This document shows, one piece after another, positions 45,390 through 53,304 of a stretch of 64,000 nucleotides of DNA. Both the position numbers and the translations under genes were made by a program. Below the pieces are notes generated by a model that saw nothing but the letters and a program-made list of their open reading frames with translations, had not been told where the DNA came from and made no database searches. The stretch's first letter is position 1, and each line of letters opens with the position of its first letter. The DNA comes from Pedobacter terrae (GTDB lineage: Bacteria > Bacteroidota > Bacteroidia > Sphingobacteriales > Sphingobacteriaceae): positions 327,379 to 391,378 of the forward strand of contig NZ_FNCH01000002.1 of NCBI RefSeq assembly GCF_900100705.1. Direction: 5' to 3'.

Positions 45390-45484
45390 TAAGGTTTCAA
45401 TTTATCGATCATTTCTTGTAGTTTTTCATTATAGCGAGGGTATTCCTCTCGTTCAACACCTAACAAATCCTGAATTACCGGTCT
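45389..45484 (-). pseudogene. C-terminal coding remnant coupled to the membrane protein
   Basis: Open frame of about 31 codons reading DPVIQDLLGVEREEYPRYNE and KLQEMIDKLKP, ending at TAA that overlaps the next ATG. A stop codon lies just upstream and a MITE-like element begins 35 bp further. It looks like the tail of a larger protein, probably a toxin. Confidence 0.4.
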
Positions 45485-45518
45485 CACATTTTTCTATACC
45501 CGGGATCACTCGCAATTT

Positions 45519-45650
45519 CCCTATCTGTCCGTAGAGTTAAGCATAGCGACTCTACGGATTATGGTATAATTTTAAGCTTCTATTTCTCCTATGCACGTAG
45601 TCTCTTTATACTCAAACTAAGGCTCAAGAATACGGACAGATGGTATAGGG
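45519..45650. repeat. MITE-like element, best-preserved copy
   Basis: Terminal inverted repeats ATCTGTCCGTA (45524-45534) and TACGGACAGATGG (45631-45643) enclose two hairpins: CCGTAGAGT/ACTCTACGG and the pair CGTAGTCT/AAGAATACG. About 130 bp and no coding capacity. Copies are at 44041-44178 and, partially, 41184-41240. Confidence 0.65.
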
Positions 45651-45793
45651 TTAAGCTGGTATCGCCTTTAATGTCTATTGGATCTTTCTTATCCTTGGTG
45701 ATTTCAATAAATCTTTTTACCCGGTGATAAGCTTCTAGGTATTCAGTGTTGGTAGTTGATTTCCCATAATGCAATATATAAAAAGCAATAAAA

Positions 45794-45815
45794 AAGCCAT
45801 CTGGTGGGGTGGCTT
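45794..45815 (-). terminator. Rho-independent terminator of the PemK/MazF-like gene
   Basis: AAGCCA (45794-45799) pairs with TGGCTT (45810-45815); minus-strand transcription continues into TTTTTT. The stem overlaps the stop codon at 45814. Confidence 0.7.
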
Positions 45816-46155
45816 AAATTATATCAATATCATTTCTTATTGCATCTATTTCATCCATAATTTCTGACGGACATCTGCCCTCAAGTCGGATAATGAATTT
45901 TTTATGAAGTGGAATTTCATGTTCAACTCTTAAATAGGTTTCTTTTGTCAACCTCATCATTTTAAAAGCTTTACTGCCAGGCTTGATGCATATTTCCTTT
46001 TCATGAGATCTTTCAGTTCCGGTACATTTTATGACTATACATTCATTATCAACTTCATCCTCAACAACGACTGCGGATCTAACGCTAGTTCGCATTGGAT
46101 CTTCTTCGTATGGGTAATAAACTTTGACTACATCTCCCCGCTTATAGAATGCCAT
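45814..46155 (-). CDS. PemK/MazF-family endoribonuclease-like toxin
   Basis: A 113-residue protein of the MazF/PemK fold. N-terminal MAFYKRGDVVKVYYPYEEDP is the SH3-like first strand set, RTSVRSAVVVEDEVDNECIV carries the conserved Arg and the central strand, and FIIRLEGRCPSEIMDEIDAI is the C-terminal helix. MazF-type enzymes cut single-stranded RNA. It overlaps the preceding 185-residue gene by 14 bp, so that gene fills the antitoxin or partner position, although it does not look like MazE or PemI. Confidence 0.8.
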   Translation of the reverse strand: MAFYKRGDVVKVYYPYEEDPMRTSVRSAVVVEDEVDNECIVIKCTGTERSHEKEICIKPGSKAFKMMRLTKETYLRVEHEIPLHKKFIIRLEGRCPSEIMDEIDAIRNDIDII

Positions 46156-46699
46156 GCTTAACTGTTTCTTTAGAGTTAAAGTTGACTCTATCTTCCTGTT
46201 TCCAGTCAGATAGATCTACACTCTTATAACAGTCAATTAATTCTTTGAATAATTCCTTGTTAGTTGCAGGATCTATTGTGTTAGGATATACGAGAGAGGT
46301 AATTTTTTCAGATGAATATTTTAATTCAGCATGCAGCTTTTCGATTTGGTTAATGACCAAATTCAAGAAGAAAGATTTGTCTGATTTTTTTTTAAGAGTT
46401 TTTGCCAATGGAAGGACTGTATCAGAATAATCTTCATACATATGTAGAAAATCTAATTCTAGCTCCATCTTATCTCTTTCTTCAAATTTTTCAAGATCGA
46501 CTAATAAAGATTTTACAGTCCTATTTAAGTCAGATCTTTGAAGTCTTAATTGAATAGAAAATTTTCCTAAAATAAATGGCATAGCAATTTTATATCCAAC
46601 AAGACCAAAGTACAGCTTTGTTTTTTTAATTGAAGCGTCAAAGTCACCAATGACCTTGTTCAATTCATGTTCTTGATTATCGATAGAAAACGATGTCAT
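46142..46699 (-). CDS. Unknown helical protein coupled to the PemK/MazF-like toxin
   Basis: A 185-residue soluble helical protein: SIDNQEHELNKVIGDFDASI, KTLKKKSDKSFFLNLVINQI and ELFKELIDCYKSVDLSDWKQ. No HTH or AbrB-like DNA-binding motif and no membrane helix are visible, so it differs from ordinary MazE-type antitoxins. It lies upstream of the toxin with a 14-bp overlap, the usual order for an antitoxin. It could be an antitoxin of a new type, or a partner that gives the nuclease a different job. Confidence 0.6.
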   Translation of the reverse strand: MTSFSIDNQEHELNKVIGDFDASIKKTKLYFGLVGYKIAMPFILGKFSIQLRLQRSDLNRTVKSLLVDLEKFEERDKMELELDFLHMYEDYSDTVLPLAKTLKKKSDKSFFLNLVINQIEKLHAELKYSSEKITSLVYPNTIDPATNKELFKELIDCYKSVDLSDWKQEDRVNFNSKETVKHGIL

Positions 46700-47178
46700 G
46701 ACCTTATGAGAGCAATTTTTTGAGGAACACTTTATCTTTATTTAAAAACAGGGGTGCAAAATAGGCTTTTTTTCTGAACAAAACCTTGTTGTACAAAAAA
46801 ATATGTCTTTAGAACATACTCCTCTTTCAGCGCCTTTGCTTAATTAACGTCTAATGTATAGGAAAGGTTTTATCTTGTCAATAGGGAAACCCGTAATTTT
46901 ACAATGATTCATTCATTCATTCACCCACCGCTGGGCGATTACTTTACGGAAAACCGTCTAATTTTGATTTAAACCAAAATTTTTAATTTAAAATGCTAGA
47001 ATTTAAAAATGTAACAAAATAGTTGCAATAATAAGATTATTCCCATTTTGCTAATAAAACATTGGTAAAGCTTGCTATTTTTTCTCACGGGGTTATGATC
47101 ATCATTGCAAATTTAATAATAATTAACAGTACCACTCACCAAATCCATAGTTGGTGTCGACCAGAATTACTATAGCCT
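46700..47178. other. AT-rich non-coding stretch
   Basis: No coding frame is supported. The only feature is a fourfold ATTC tandem repeat at 46907-46922 followed by CACCCACCGCTGGGCG. It separates the toxin pair from the hairpin units. Confidence 0.5.
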
Positions 47179-47400
47179 TAACTTTGTATATCCCTTTCCT
47201 GGCGCAAGTCTTAGCGTTGGGAGCTGTTGGGCTGACTTGTGCTTTCAAAACTTAATAAGTAATGATTTTTAATAATCATTTTTGCTAAAGCCCCTTTTCT
47301 AGCGCAAGTCTTAGTGGTTGGGGAACTGTTGTGGCTGACTTGTGCTTTTCAATACTCAGTATTTTACTATTCGCAATAATCATTTTCGCAAAAGTATAAG
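47179..47400 (+). ncRNA. Tandem 100-bp hairpin units behind a promoter-like box
   Basis: TAACTTTG at 47179-47186 matches the TAnnTTTG -7 box of Bacteroidota. Two units follow exactly 100 bp apart. Unit 1: GCGCAAGTC (47202-47210) pairs with GACTTGTGC (47234-47242). Unit 2: GCGCAAGTC (47302-47310) pairs with GACTTGTGC (47337-47345). The loops differ, and the spacer AATAATCATTTT is also repeated. The conserved stems, variable loops and upstream box suggest tandem small RNAs or one two-domain RNA. Identity is unknown. Confidence 0.45.
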
Positions 47401-47503
47401 TAATGCTCACTGCTCAGGCCTTTGCGCGCAATAACTTTTATAAGGAAGGATCAAAGTAACTACTCCATAACTTTGGTATCGATCCTATAAAGTGAAACCA
47501 TAA

Positions 47504-47537
47504 GCAAACAAAAAAGCTTCGGTAGAACCGAAGCTTT
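47504..47537 (-). terminator. Rho-independent terminator after the YhcG remnant
   Basis: AAAGCTTCGGT (47513-47523) pairs with ACCGAAGCTTT (47527-47537), 11 bp with a 3-nt loop; minus-strand transcription continues into TTTTTTGTTT. It follows the conserved 3' element at 47539-47722. Confidence 0.8.
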
Positions 47538-47538
47538 A

Positions 47539-47722
47539 AGCATACCGATCAGCAGGAATACTTTGAACATTTAAATCGCTTTTATTGCTTTTATAGATTC
47601 TATAATTGAGGATTTGGAGCGAAAAGGTTTTATATAAATCATCATGAAAATTATTCGGATTTTCATGGTGGACACCTTGAGAGCTTATATTAAAACAAAA
47701 AAATTGGCAAATACGAGAGCCA
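47539..47722 (-). repeat. Conserved 3' element, copy 1
   Basis: This segment is largely repeated at 59004-59187. The strongest part, 47544-47590, differs from the 59.0-kb copy by only a few bases and contains GTTCAAAGTATTCCTGCTGA followed by TCGGTA. In minus-strand direction it ends in a terminator hairpin whose stem sequence differs between copies. Confidence 0.7.
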
Positions 47723-47727
47723 ATCTT

Positions 47728-47958
47728 TTAACTATTAAAGAGGTTAAGTTTTACCTTTTCCCGTTCTATTTCTGCAATTAGTTCCTCTTCTGTAGGTAGA
47801 TAAGGCATGTATTTAGTAGCAAAGAGTCTGGGATTATCGTTGATCACAGAATACTTAACTACCGTTTCACTTTTTTCTGTACAAAGAATAATACCTATTG
47901 TTGGATTATCGCCTTCTGGTTTTTTTAGATCATCAAACATCCGTCTATACATATCCAT
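47728..47958 (-). pseudogene. YhcG/DUF1016 (PDDEXK) nuclease, C-terminal remnant
   Basis: 76 codons reading MDMYRRMFDDLKKPEGDNPT, IGIILCTEKSETVVKYSVIN, then LFATKYMPYLPTEEELIAEI. This is the closing part of the PDDEXK nuclease domain in YhcG-type proteins, which are about 340 residues. The remaining 260 or so residues are absent: the upstream bases show a cupin gene and its terminator. It is probably non-functional and marks a lost accessory nuclease gene. Confidence 0.75.
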
Positions 47959-48006
47959 TTAACCAATTTTTAAAATTGTGAATAGATTGTTTTGATTTAG
48001 TAATAT

Positions 48007-48026
48007 TGCCGCCATGTCTGGCGGCA
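48007..48026 (-). terminator. Hairpin downstream of the cupin gene
   Basis: TGCCGCC (48007-48013) pairs with GGCGGCA (48020-48026), loop of six. It lies 17 bp after the cupin stop on the minus strand; no clear T-run follows. Confidence 0.55.
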
Positions 48027-48042
48027 CTATTTGGTTCCTATG

Positions 48043-48537
48043 TTACTTGTCTAAATAATCAGGGGGATAAACCTCCTGTCCATATTTCTGTGCAGCTGAG
48101 ATAAGTTTTTTTACCGTATTTTCGTCCATTACAGGCGGTGGTAAAAATTCCCCCTCCTGTACGGGCGTTCCTATTTCTTCAAAGAAATCATCTAAACCTG
48201 CCGGAACAACCGTGCATAGGAGGTGAGCCAAATCATTACTGACATTTTTAAAACTATGTATGGCACCACCTTTTGGAATTGTTATGGTATCTCCCTTTTG
48301 GGCAATGCTTTTGCCTTGTTCCGTTTTAAATTCTACTTCTCCATCCACCACATAAAAGGATTCGTGGAAAGATGCATGTGCGTGCGGACCGGGACCGCCA
48401 CCCGGAGGTATTAGCATATCAATAATTGCGAATTCACCATTGGTTTGTTTTCCGGGGATAACAATGCGGTAGGTATCGCCAACTATCGAGAGATGGCTTC
48501 CATCACTCTTAGTTATTTGTTTTATGTTATTTGCCAT
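48043..48537 (-). CDS. Cupin-domain protein
   Basis: A 164-residue single cupin barrel. Motif 1 is GGGPGPHAHASFHESFYVVD with GEVEF (metal-binding His, His, Glu), and motif 2 is GDTITIPKGGAIHSFKN. It resembles quercetin-dioxygenase-like or sensor cupins; the substrate is unknown. It follows the OYE reductase by 49 bp and probably shares its transcript, which has the 23-bp motif upstream. Confidence 0.87.
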   Translation of the reverse strand: MANNIKQITKSDGSHLSIVGDTYRIVIPGKQTNGEFAIIDMLIPPGGGPGPHAHASFHESFYVVDGEVEFKTEQGKSIAQKGDTITIPKGGAIHSFKNVSNDLAHLLCTVVPAGLDDFFEEIGTPVQEGEFLPPPVMDENTVKKLISAAQKYGQEVYPPDYLDK

Positions 48538-48586
48538 GTCTTATTGATGTGGATTATGGATTAGCAATTGTTATTTAATCAGTTGA

Positions 48587-49669
48587 TTATTTTTCTAGAA
48601 ATGGATAGTCAATATAACCCTGCGATCCACCGCCAAACATGGTTGCCCTATCCGGCTCGTTAAGCGCTGCGTCTTTTTCAAACCGTGCCGGAAGGTCGGG
48701 ATTTGCCAGGAACAGGGTACCAAACGAAACAAGCCCGGCTATTCCTTTTTTAAGCTCGGCTTCAGCTGAAGCTTTATCATAGCCTGCATTGGCAATAACG
48801 GTTTGCTTGATCATGCTACCGAACAATTCTACTTCATCGTCAGATGGGTAATGGGCAGGCGAAGGGAAGTATGAGCTGCGTTTCATCAGTTCCACAAAGG
48901 CAAAGTCCAGTTTATTTAGTTCATCAACCAGATACGTATAGGTACCAGCAGGATCATCCAAAAGCATATTGCCATAGGGATGAAAAGGCGAAATTTTGAT
49001 CCCTACCTTGTCACCGCCAACGGCGCTGATCAGTTCCCGCATTACTTCCAGTACGAAACGTGCTTTTTTAGGAATACTGCCACCATAATCATCTGTTCTC
49101 TGGTTTGCGCTTTCTGCTAAAAACTGGCTCGGCAGGTAACCGTTTGCGGCATGAAGTTCTACACCGTCAAAACCGGCTTCGATTGCGTTTTTCGCTGCCT
49201 GTCCATAATCTTTAATCGTTTGCTTTATTTCCTCAATAGTGATGGCCTGCGGCGTTTCATAATCCTTTAGCCCCTGTGAGGTAAAATGTTGCATCCCCTG
49301 GATAGCAAGCGCAGATGGTGCAAGGGGCAGTTTGCCGTTTCGGTCAATTGAATGACCTACACGGCCGGTATGCCAGAGTTGGGCAATAATTAGACCTCCA
49401 TTGTCGTGTACCGCCTTGGTAACTTTTTTCCATGCCTCGATCTGCTCGGCGGTAAAGATACCAGGCGTAAGCGGGCTGCCGGTTGCTTCTTCGCTTATCC
49501 TGATGGCCTCGGTGAAAAGAAGTCCTGCACCTGTTCTTTGCGTATAGTACTGCACTGTCATATCACCTACCACACCGTTCATGTCCGCGCGGCTTCTGGT
49601 CATTGCGGCCATTACCATTGAGTTTTTTAATGCCAGGTTTCCAAGCTGTGTTTTTTCAAGTAATTTCAT
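48587..49669 (-). CDS. Alkene reductase, old yellow enzyme family (NemA type)
   Basis: A 360-residue FMN ene-reductase. IIAQLWHTGRVGHS, then GVELHAANGYLPSQFLAESA (His and Asn substrate pair of the classical OYE class), NQRTDDYGGSIPKKARFVLE, and a C-terminal FMN-phosphate region FGTLFLANPDLPARF. It reduces electrophilic alkenes such as N-ethylmaleimide or quinones with NADPH. Distinct from the YqjM-type enzyme at 20522-21580. The 23-bp motif is at 49734-49756, 65 bp before its start. Confidence 0.92.
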   Translation of the reverse strand: MKLLEKTQLGNLALKNSMVMAAMTRSRADMNGVVGDMTVQYYTQRTGAGLLFTEAIRISEEATGSPLTPGIFTAEQIEAWKKVTKAVHDNGGLIIAQLWHTGRVGHSIDRNGKLPLAPSALAIQGMQHFTSQGLKDYETPQAITIEEIKQTIKDYGQAAKNAIEAGFDGVELHAANGYLPSQFLAESANQRTDDYGGSIPKKARFVLEVMRELISAVGGDKVGIKISPFHPYGNMLLDDPAGTYTYLVDELNKLDFAFVELMKRSSYFPSPAHYPSDDEVELFGSMIKQTVIANAGYDKASAEAELKKGIAGLVSFGTLFLANPDLPARFEKDAALNEPDRATMFGGGSQGYIDYPFLEK

Positions 49670-49733
49670 GATATTGATAATTTTATTTTTTACAATTATT
49701 TATGATACAAATGTGCTTCAATAGTAGAGGATG

Positions 49734-49756
49734 AACTTGTATCAAATCACTGTTTT
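49734..49756 (-). promoter_or_regulatory. 23-bp shared promoter motif, copy 1 (OYE-cupin unit)
   Basis: AACTTGTATCAAATCACTGT plus TTT; 65 bp before the ATG at 49669. Nearly the same sequence stands at matching distance before two other units in this cluster. Confidence 0.65.
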
Positions 49757-49776
49757 GTTTTAATGAAATTAGATCA

Positions 49777-50517
49777 TTACCAGGGAATCGAACCGCCATC
49801 GGGATTACTTTCTTCACTGAAATATTGGCCGTTAGGCCCATTTTGGTCAATTAACACATACTTTGCAATTCGCCTTCCGGCGTCCTCAACCTCCCCTCCG
49901 TGATTAAAGGTGAAATCAGTCTTTGTATAACCCGGACAAACCGCATTCACCTTGAATGGAGTATCCCTCAATTCGTATGCTAAGTGAATAGTGTACATAT
50001 TCAGGGCAGCTTTAGAGGCTGCATACACCGCATATTTGGCATAGTTATACATCGGCCACTCGGGATTGCTTTGCAGTGATAGCGAACCTACACTGGTACT
50101 TACGTTTACAATCCTGGGCTCCGGTGATTTTCTGAGCAGATCAATAAACGCCTGTGTAACCCTGGCTACGCCAATCACATTTGTATTGAATGCGGCCAGG
50201 TATTCACCTGAACTTGCTGCAAGTGCGGTATATGGCGGCGACCCTGCATTAATTCCTGCATTGTTGATCAGAACGTCTAAAACATCTGTCTTCCTGCCAA
50301 TTTCTTCACGGGCCGCTTTTACTGAATTTTCATCGGTTACATCAAGCTGCACGGCTTCCACATAGGTAAGCCCTTCTGATTTCAATTTTTCGGCGGCTTC
50401 ATTTCCTTTCTTTAAATCCCGGCTTCCGATGTAAACGTGAAAGCCCTTTTGCAATAGTTGTCTTGCTGTTTCAAGGCCAATACCTTTATTGGCTCCTGTA
50501 ATTAATACTGTTTTCAT
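49777..50517 (-). CDS. SDR-family oxidoreductase
   Basis: A 246-residue classical short-chain dehydrogenase. The cofactor motif is LITGANKGIGLETARQLLQK (TGxxxGxG), then LINNAGINAG, and the catalytic Tyr and Lys are in YAKYAVYAASKAALNMYTIH. RDLKKGNE after beta-2 favours NADP(H). It resembles carbonyl reductases acting on aldehydes, ketones or quinones. It follows the NmrA-like gene by 36 bp. Confidence 0.92.
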   Translation of the reverse strand: MKTVLITGANKGIGLETARQLLQKGFHVYIGSRDLKKGNEAAEKLKSEGLTYVEAVQLDVTDENSVKAAREEIGRKTDVLDVLINNAGINAGSPPYTALAASSGEYLAAFNTNVIGVARVTQAFIDLLRKSPEPRIVNVSTSVGSLSLQSNPEWPMYNYAKYAVYAASKAALNMYTIHLAYELRDTPFKVNAVCPGYTKTDFTFNHGGEVEDAGRRIAKYVLIDQNGPNGQYFSEESNPDGGSIPW

Positions 50518-50553
50518 TTTTATATACTTTATGATAATTGGATATAGTTATTA

Positions 50554-51447
50554 TTACTGATTGTAGGCTGGCAAGTAAACCTGGTTTACGAAGTCCTCTG
50601 CTGTTGTCTGAGTAGTCGTAGAGCCGTCCCTTTTCTGATAGTTCATGAAACCGGTCTTTATCGCAGTTCCCATACCGATCAGATTGTCGACAAAGTCTTC
50701 TGAAAAGCCGTTACCCAGGAATACCTGTTTTGCCTGTTCTACCGGAACCTCCACATACGGTAGGTCCGGATTGCCAATTGCCCTGCCGATAATTCCTGTA
50801 AACTCCCTATAGGTATAATCTCTGGGGCCCATCACTGCATGGATGCTTTTGCCGATAAAGTCAAGGTCTGCCAAATGACCGGCAGCTATGTTTGCAACGT
50901 CCTGCGTTGCTACCATAGGTATGGCATGGTCGCCGTCTGCAGGGGTACCGTTGACTCCCTTGTTTTTGACCAAGGCTATAGTCCTTAAAAAATTTTCCAT
51001 GAAGTAGGCGGAACGGATGTGCAACACGTTTACATCCTTCAATTGGTTTAGCCTTACTTCCTGTTCACCTGTCCCGCCCATGATGCCGTTGCCTTCGTGC
51101 ATGTGCGATCCAAGACTGCTCATATTGACGATGTATTTGATTCCGGATTTCTCGATAGCTTGGAGGTAATTAGACGTAACCTGCCTCTGGTATTCTCTGG
51201 TATTTTCTGCCTTTACATTGTCTGGCAGGATAAGGAATGCACTGTCGGCATTTTTAAAGGCACTGGTCAGCGTGTCTACATCGGTAACATCCCCTGCCAT
51301 AATCTGGGCGCCCAGACTTCGGTATTTTTCCAGTTTTTCGGTGTGCCTTGCGATCAAGGTTACCTCGTGCCCTTTATTTAAAAGGATTGCTGCAATTTTA
51401 CTGCCTATCGTTCCGGTGGCTCCAAGAATTGTTATTTTCTTTTTCAT
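50554..51447 (-). CDS. NmrA-like NAD(P)-binding protein
   Basis: A 297-residue atypical SDR. The start KKKITILGATGTIGSKIAAI has the GxxGxxG nucleotide fold; DSAFLILPDNVKAENTREYQ and IVNMSSLGSHMHEGNGIMGG follow. There is no YxxxK, so it is either a redox sensor of the NmrA type or a quinone-oxidoreductase-like enzyme. It leads the two-gene unit with the SDR at 49777; the shared 23-bp motif lies 64 bp upstream. Confidence 0.88.
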   Translation of the reverse strand: MKKKITILGATGTIGSKIAAILLNKGHEVTLIARHTEKLEKYRSLGAQIMAGDVTDVDTLTSAFKNADSAFLILPDNVKAENTREYQRQVTSNYLQAIEKSGIKYIVNMSSLGSHMHEGNGIMGGTGEQEVRLNQLKDVNVLHIRSAYFMENFLRTIALVKNKGVNGTPADGDHAIPMVATQDVANIAAGHLADLDFIGKSIHAVMGPRDYTYREFTGIIGRAIGNPDLPYVEVPVEQAKQVFLGNGFSEDFVDNLIGMGTAIKTGFMNYQKRDGSTTTQTTAEDFVNQVYLPAYNQ

Positions 51448-51510
51448 TTTATTATTTTTTAATGGTTATCGCTGATTAACAATGTAAAGGTGCCAGGATT
51501 TAAAGGCGGA

Positions 51511-51533
51511 AACTTGTATCATATCACTGTTTT
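51511..51533 (-). promoter_or_regulatory. 23-bp shared promoter motif, copy 2 (NmrA-SDR unit)
   Basis: AACTTGTATCATATCACTGT plus TTT; 64 bp before the ATG at 51447. One base differs from copy 1. Confidence 0.65.
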
Positions 51534-51831
51534 AACTTACAGCACTGGCAAAAGATCGAGAAGGCTTGATGTATAGCAAAGCAAAGGTCCGTTGTGGCAA
51601 AAAAACGCGGTAGTTTTTGCTGCCGGCTTCTTAAAGATTAAAAGTAATCCAGCCCCTGGAGCTTTAGCGGCTGGCTAACCAAACTCAAGCGATTACGAAT
51701 TCGGTTAAAGGAACTAATTACTTTAACAATCCAATATTCACCTAAGATTCAGTCTAGTGTTTATAATGTATGCACTGTAGAAAGTTACGGGCATGCTGGT
51801 AGCGTGGTAAGCAATTATTACGCTATAGTAA
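51534..51831. other. Intergenic stretch without recognised gene
   Basis: About 300 bp with no convincing frame. CAGCC...GGCTG (near 51650-51675) could form a small hairpin. Nothing else was found. Confidence 0.4.
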
Positions 51832-52374
51832 CTATAATTTGTTGACCGGAAAGTGAGCTCCGATAAGGTTTCCAGTTTCGAGATCATTTCTTGAAATGTC
51901 CAATGCTTGTTGGAGCATTTTCTTTAAAAAGGGGATCAGCACAATACGGATAAAAAGCCTTGCGAAAGAATTAGTGGGGATTGTCCGGTAGGTCCATTCG
52001 ATGTTGGTTTTTCCATTTCCTAAGTCTGTGAAAAGCCATTCGCCTTCGAGACGGGCTATAAGGGCACCAAGAACCGGTGAAGTAAATTTATCATTCTTGT
52101 AGGAAAATGATGTTGGCCCATTATGGGTTAGCATCGTCTCTTGTGAAGTAGAGCCGTCCGCGAAATAGACGGTTCTGGTTAAGCCCGCTTGGTTCCATCC
52201 TTCGTTAATGCTGGTGTTCACAATGCCAGGGATAAGGCCGGCACCAGGGAAAATATGCGGAAGATAGATAGGCGCGATGTAATTGAAGGCCTGGCCAATT
52301 GGTGCCTCCACGATAGTTGTTACAGTGGTTTGCGGATAGTTACTGTTTGCGGGTGTTGTTCTTTGTGTTTTCAT
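51832..52374 (-). CDS. SRPBCC-family (START-like) protein
   Basis: A 180-residue protein of the helix-grip fold: TTVTTIVEAPIGQAFNYIAP, GLTRTVYFADGSTSQETMLT, GEWLFTDLGNGKTNIEWTYR and a long C-terminal helix. It would bind a hydrophobic ligand in the cytoplasm. It has its own upstream region with a TTGCCAAATGGCAA palindrome at 52451-52464, suggesting control by the local Crp/Fnr-type protein. Confidence 0.82.
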   Translation of the reverse strand: MKTQRTTPANSNYPQTTVTTIVEAPIGQAFNYIAPIYLPHIFPGAGLIPGIVNTSINEGWNQAGLTRTVYFADGSTSQETMLTHNGPTSFSYKNDKFTSPVLGALIARLEGEWLFTDLGNGKTNIEWTYRTIPTNSFARLFIRIVLIPFLKKMLQQALDISRNDLETGNLIGAHFPVNKL

Positions 52375-52450
52375 TACTTTATGTTTTATGGTTTAATTCC
52401 GTTATTGTGTTTCGACAGCAAAAACATCAGCACATAAATTTTGGTAGCAT

Positions 52451-52464
52451 TTGCCAAATGGCAA
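52451..52464. promoter_or_regulatory. Crp/Fnr-type palindrome, copy 1
   Basis: TTGCCAAATGGCAA has 5-bp inverted arms around AAAT, 77 bp before the SRPBCC start. Related sites lie before the Crp/Fnr gene and the SDR gene. Confidence 0.5.
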
Positions 52465-52486
52465 TTAGCGATATTTTATCAGTCGA

Positions 52487-53239
52487 TCAGAGGTGAAGAT
52501 TGCCACTGTACATTCCACCGTCAAAATGGGCTGAGTTTGTCTGGGTGATAAACAGTACGATATCAGTTGTTTCTTCTGCGCGGAATGTTGGCCTATCTGT
52601 TTCAATGAGTACACTTTCTCCGTTAATGAGAACCATGGTTTTGTTGACTTTTATTTTTCCCTCAAATACGTAAAACAGGAAAGCACAATTTTCAGACGGC
52701 GCTTCAGGCAGGGTGATTTCCGCACCCTCTTCCAAACGCAAATCCATTAGCCATGTATTGCTTCTTATCTGTAGCGGGTAATCGTTACCTTTTCCGGCTA
52801 TTTTTCGCCAGTTGTTGTCGCTGTGCGTTTCTTCAAACTGATGGAACTGTACCTGGGGAACAAGACCCGCGGTTTCCGGTCTGAAGAATATTTGTAGCCC
52901 TTCCAAAACACCGCCTTCGGGCATTACGCTTTCTTCGTGATAAAAGTTTGCCCCGGCATTCATCACCATCAGGTTCCGGTTTGAGATAGTACCTGTGTTT
53001 TTTTCAGAATCAAGATGATTGACCTTTCCACTTTTTAAATAAGTAACAATTTCGTCATTCCTGTGGGGATGCATCGGGATGAGCGTTCCCGGATTGATCC
53101 GGGCATGGTCAATCCTTCCTATGGTAGAAAAACCGCTGTCATTCAGTTCAGGGCGTATAAGCCCTGGATATAAAATCTGTACGCCAAAGCCACCATGCTG
53201 TTTTCCATATTTTATGGCGTTGTCTATTTTCGTTAACAT
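52487..53239 (-). CDS. Pirin-family protein
   Basis: About 250 residues from the ATG at 53239 (MLTKIDNAIKYGKQHGGFGV); a frame up to 53275 adds 12 residues. The pirin N-terminal cupin carries the metal ligands in GTLIPMHPHRNDEIVTYLKS with GKVNH; the second cupin contains APSENCAFLFYVFEGKIKVN. Many pirins have quercetinase or quinone-linked activity, which suits the enzymes around it. It is 65 bp from the quinone-oxidoreductase-like gene. Confidence 0.88.
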   Translation of the reverse strand: MLTKIDNAIKYGKQHGGFGVQILYPGLIRPELNDSGFSTIGRIDHARINPGTLIPMHPHRNDEIVTYLKSGKVNHLDSEKNTGTISNRNLMVMNAGANFYHEESVMPEGGVLEGLQIFFRPETAGLVPQVQFHQFEETHSDNNWRKIAGKGNDYPLQIRSNTWLMDLRLEEGAEITLPEAPSENCAFLFYVFEGKIKVNKTMVLINGESVLIETDRPTFRAEETTDIVLFITQTNSAHFDGGMYSGNLHL

Positions 53240-53304
53240 GATTATAATTTTTAGTAAAATGATTGGATGAAGCAAAGAATGTCAAATACCACTTTGCAAA
53301 AAAT

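Noticed and set aside
45589..45774. 61-codon minus-strand frame
   Set aside because: It begins at a TTG and its last 20 codons are translated from the MITE-like element. The first 40 codons could be a gene fragment, but nothing supports it.
46907..46922. Fourfold ATTC repeat
   Set aside because: Simple tandem repeat with no adjacent gene start that it could phase-vary.
47202..47345. CRISPR array or retron msr/msd at the tandem hairpins
   Set aside because: Only two units, no spacer pattern, no cas gene and no reverse transcriptase nearby.
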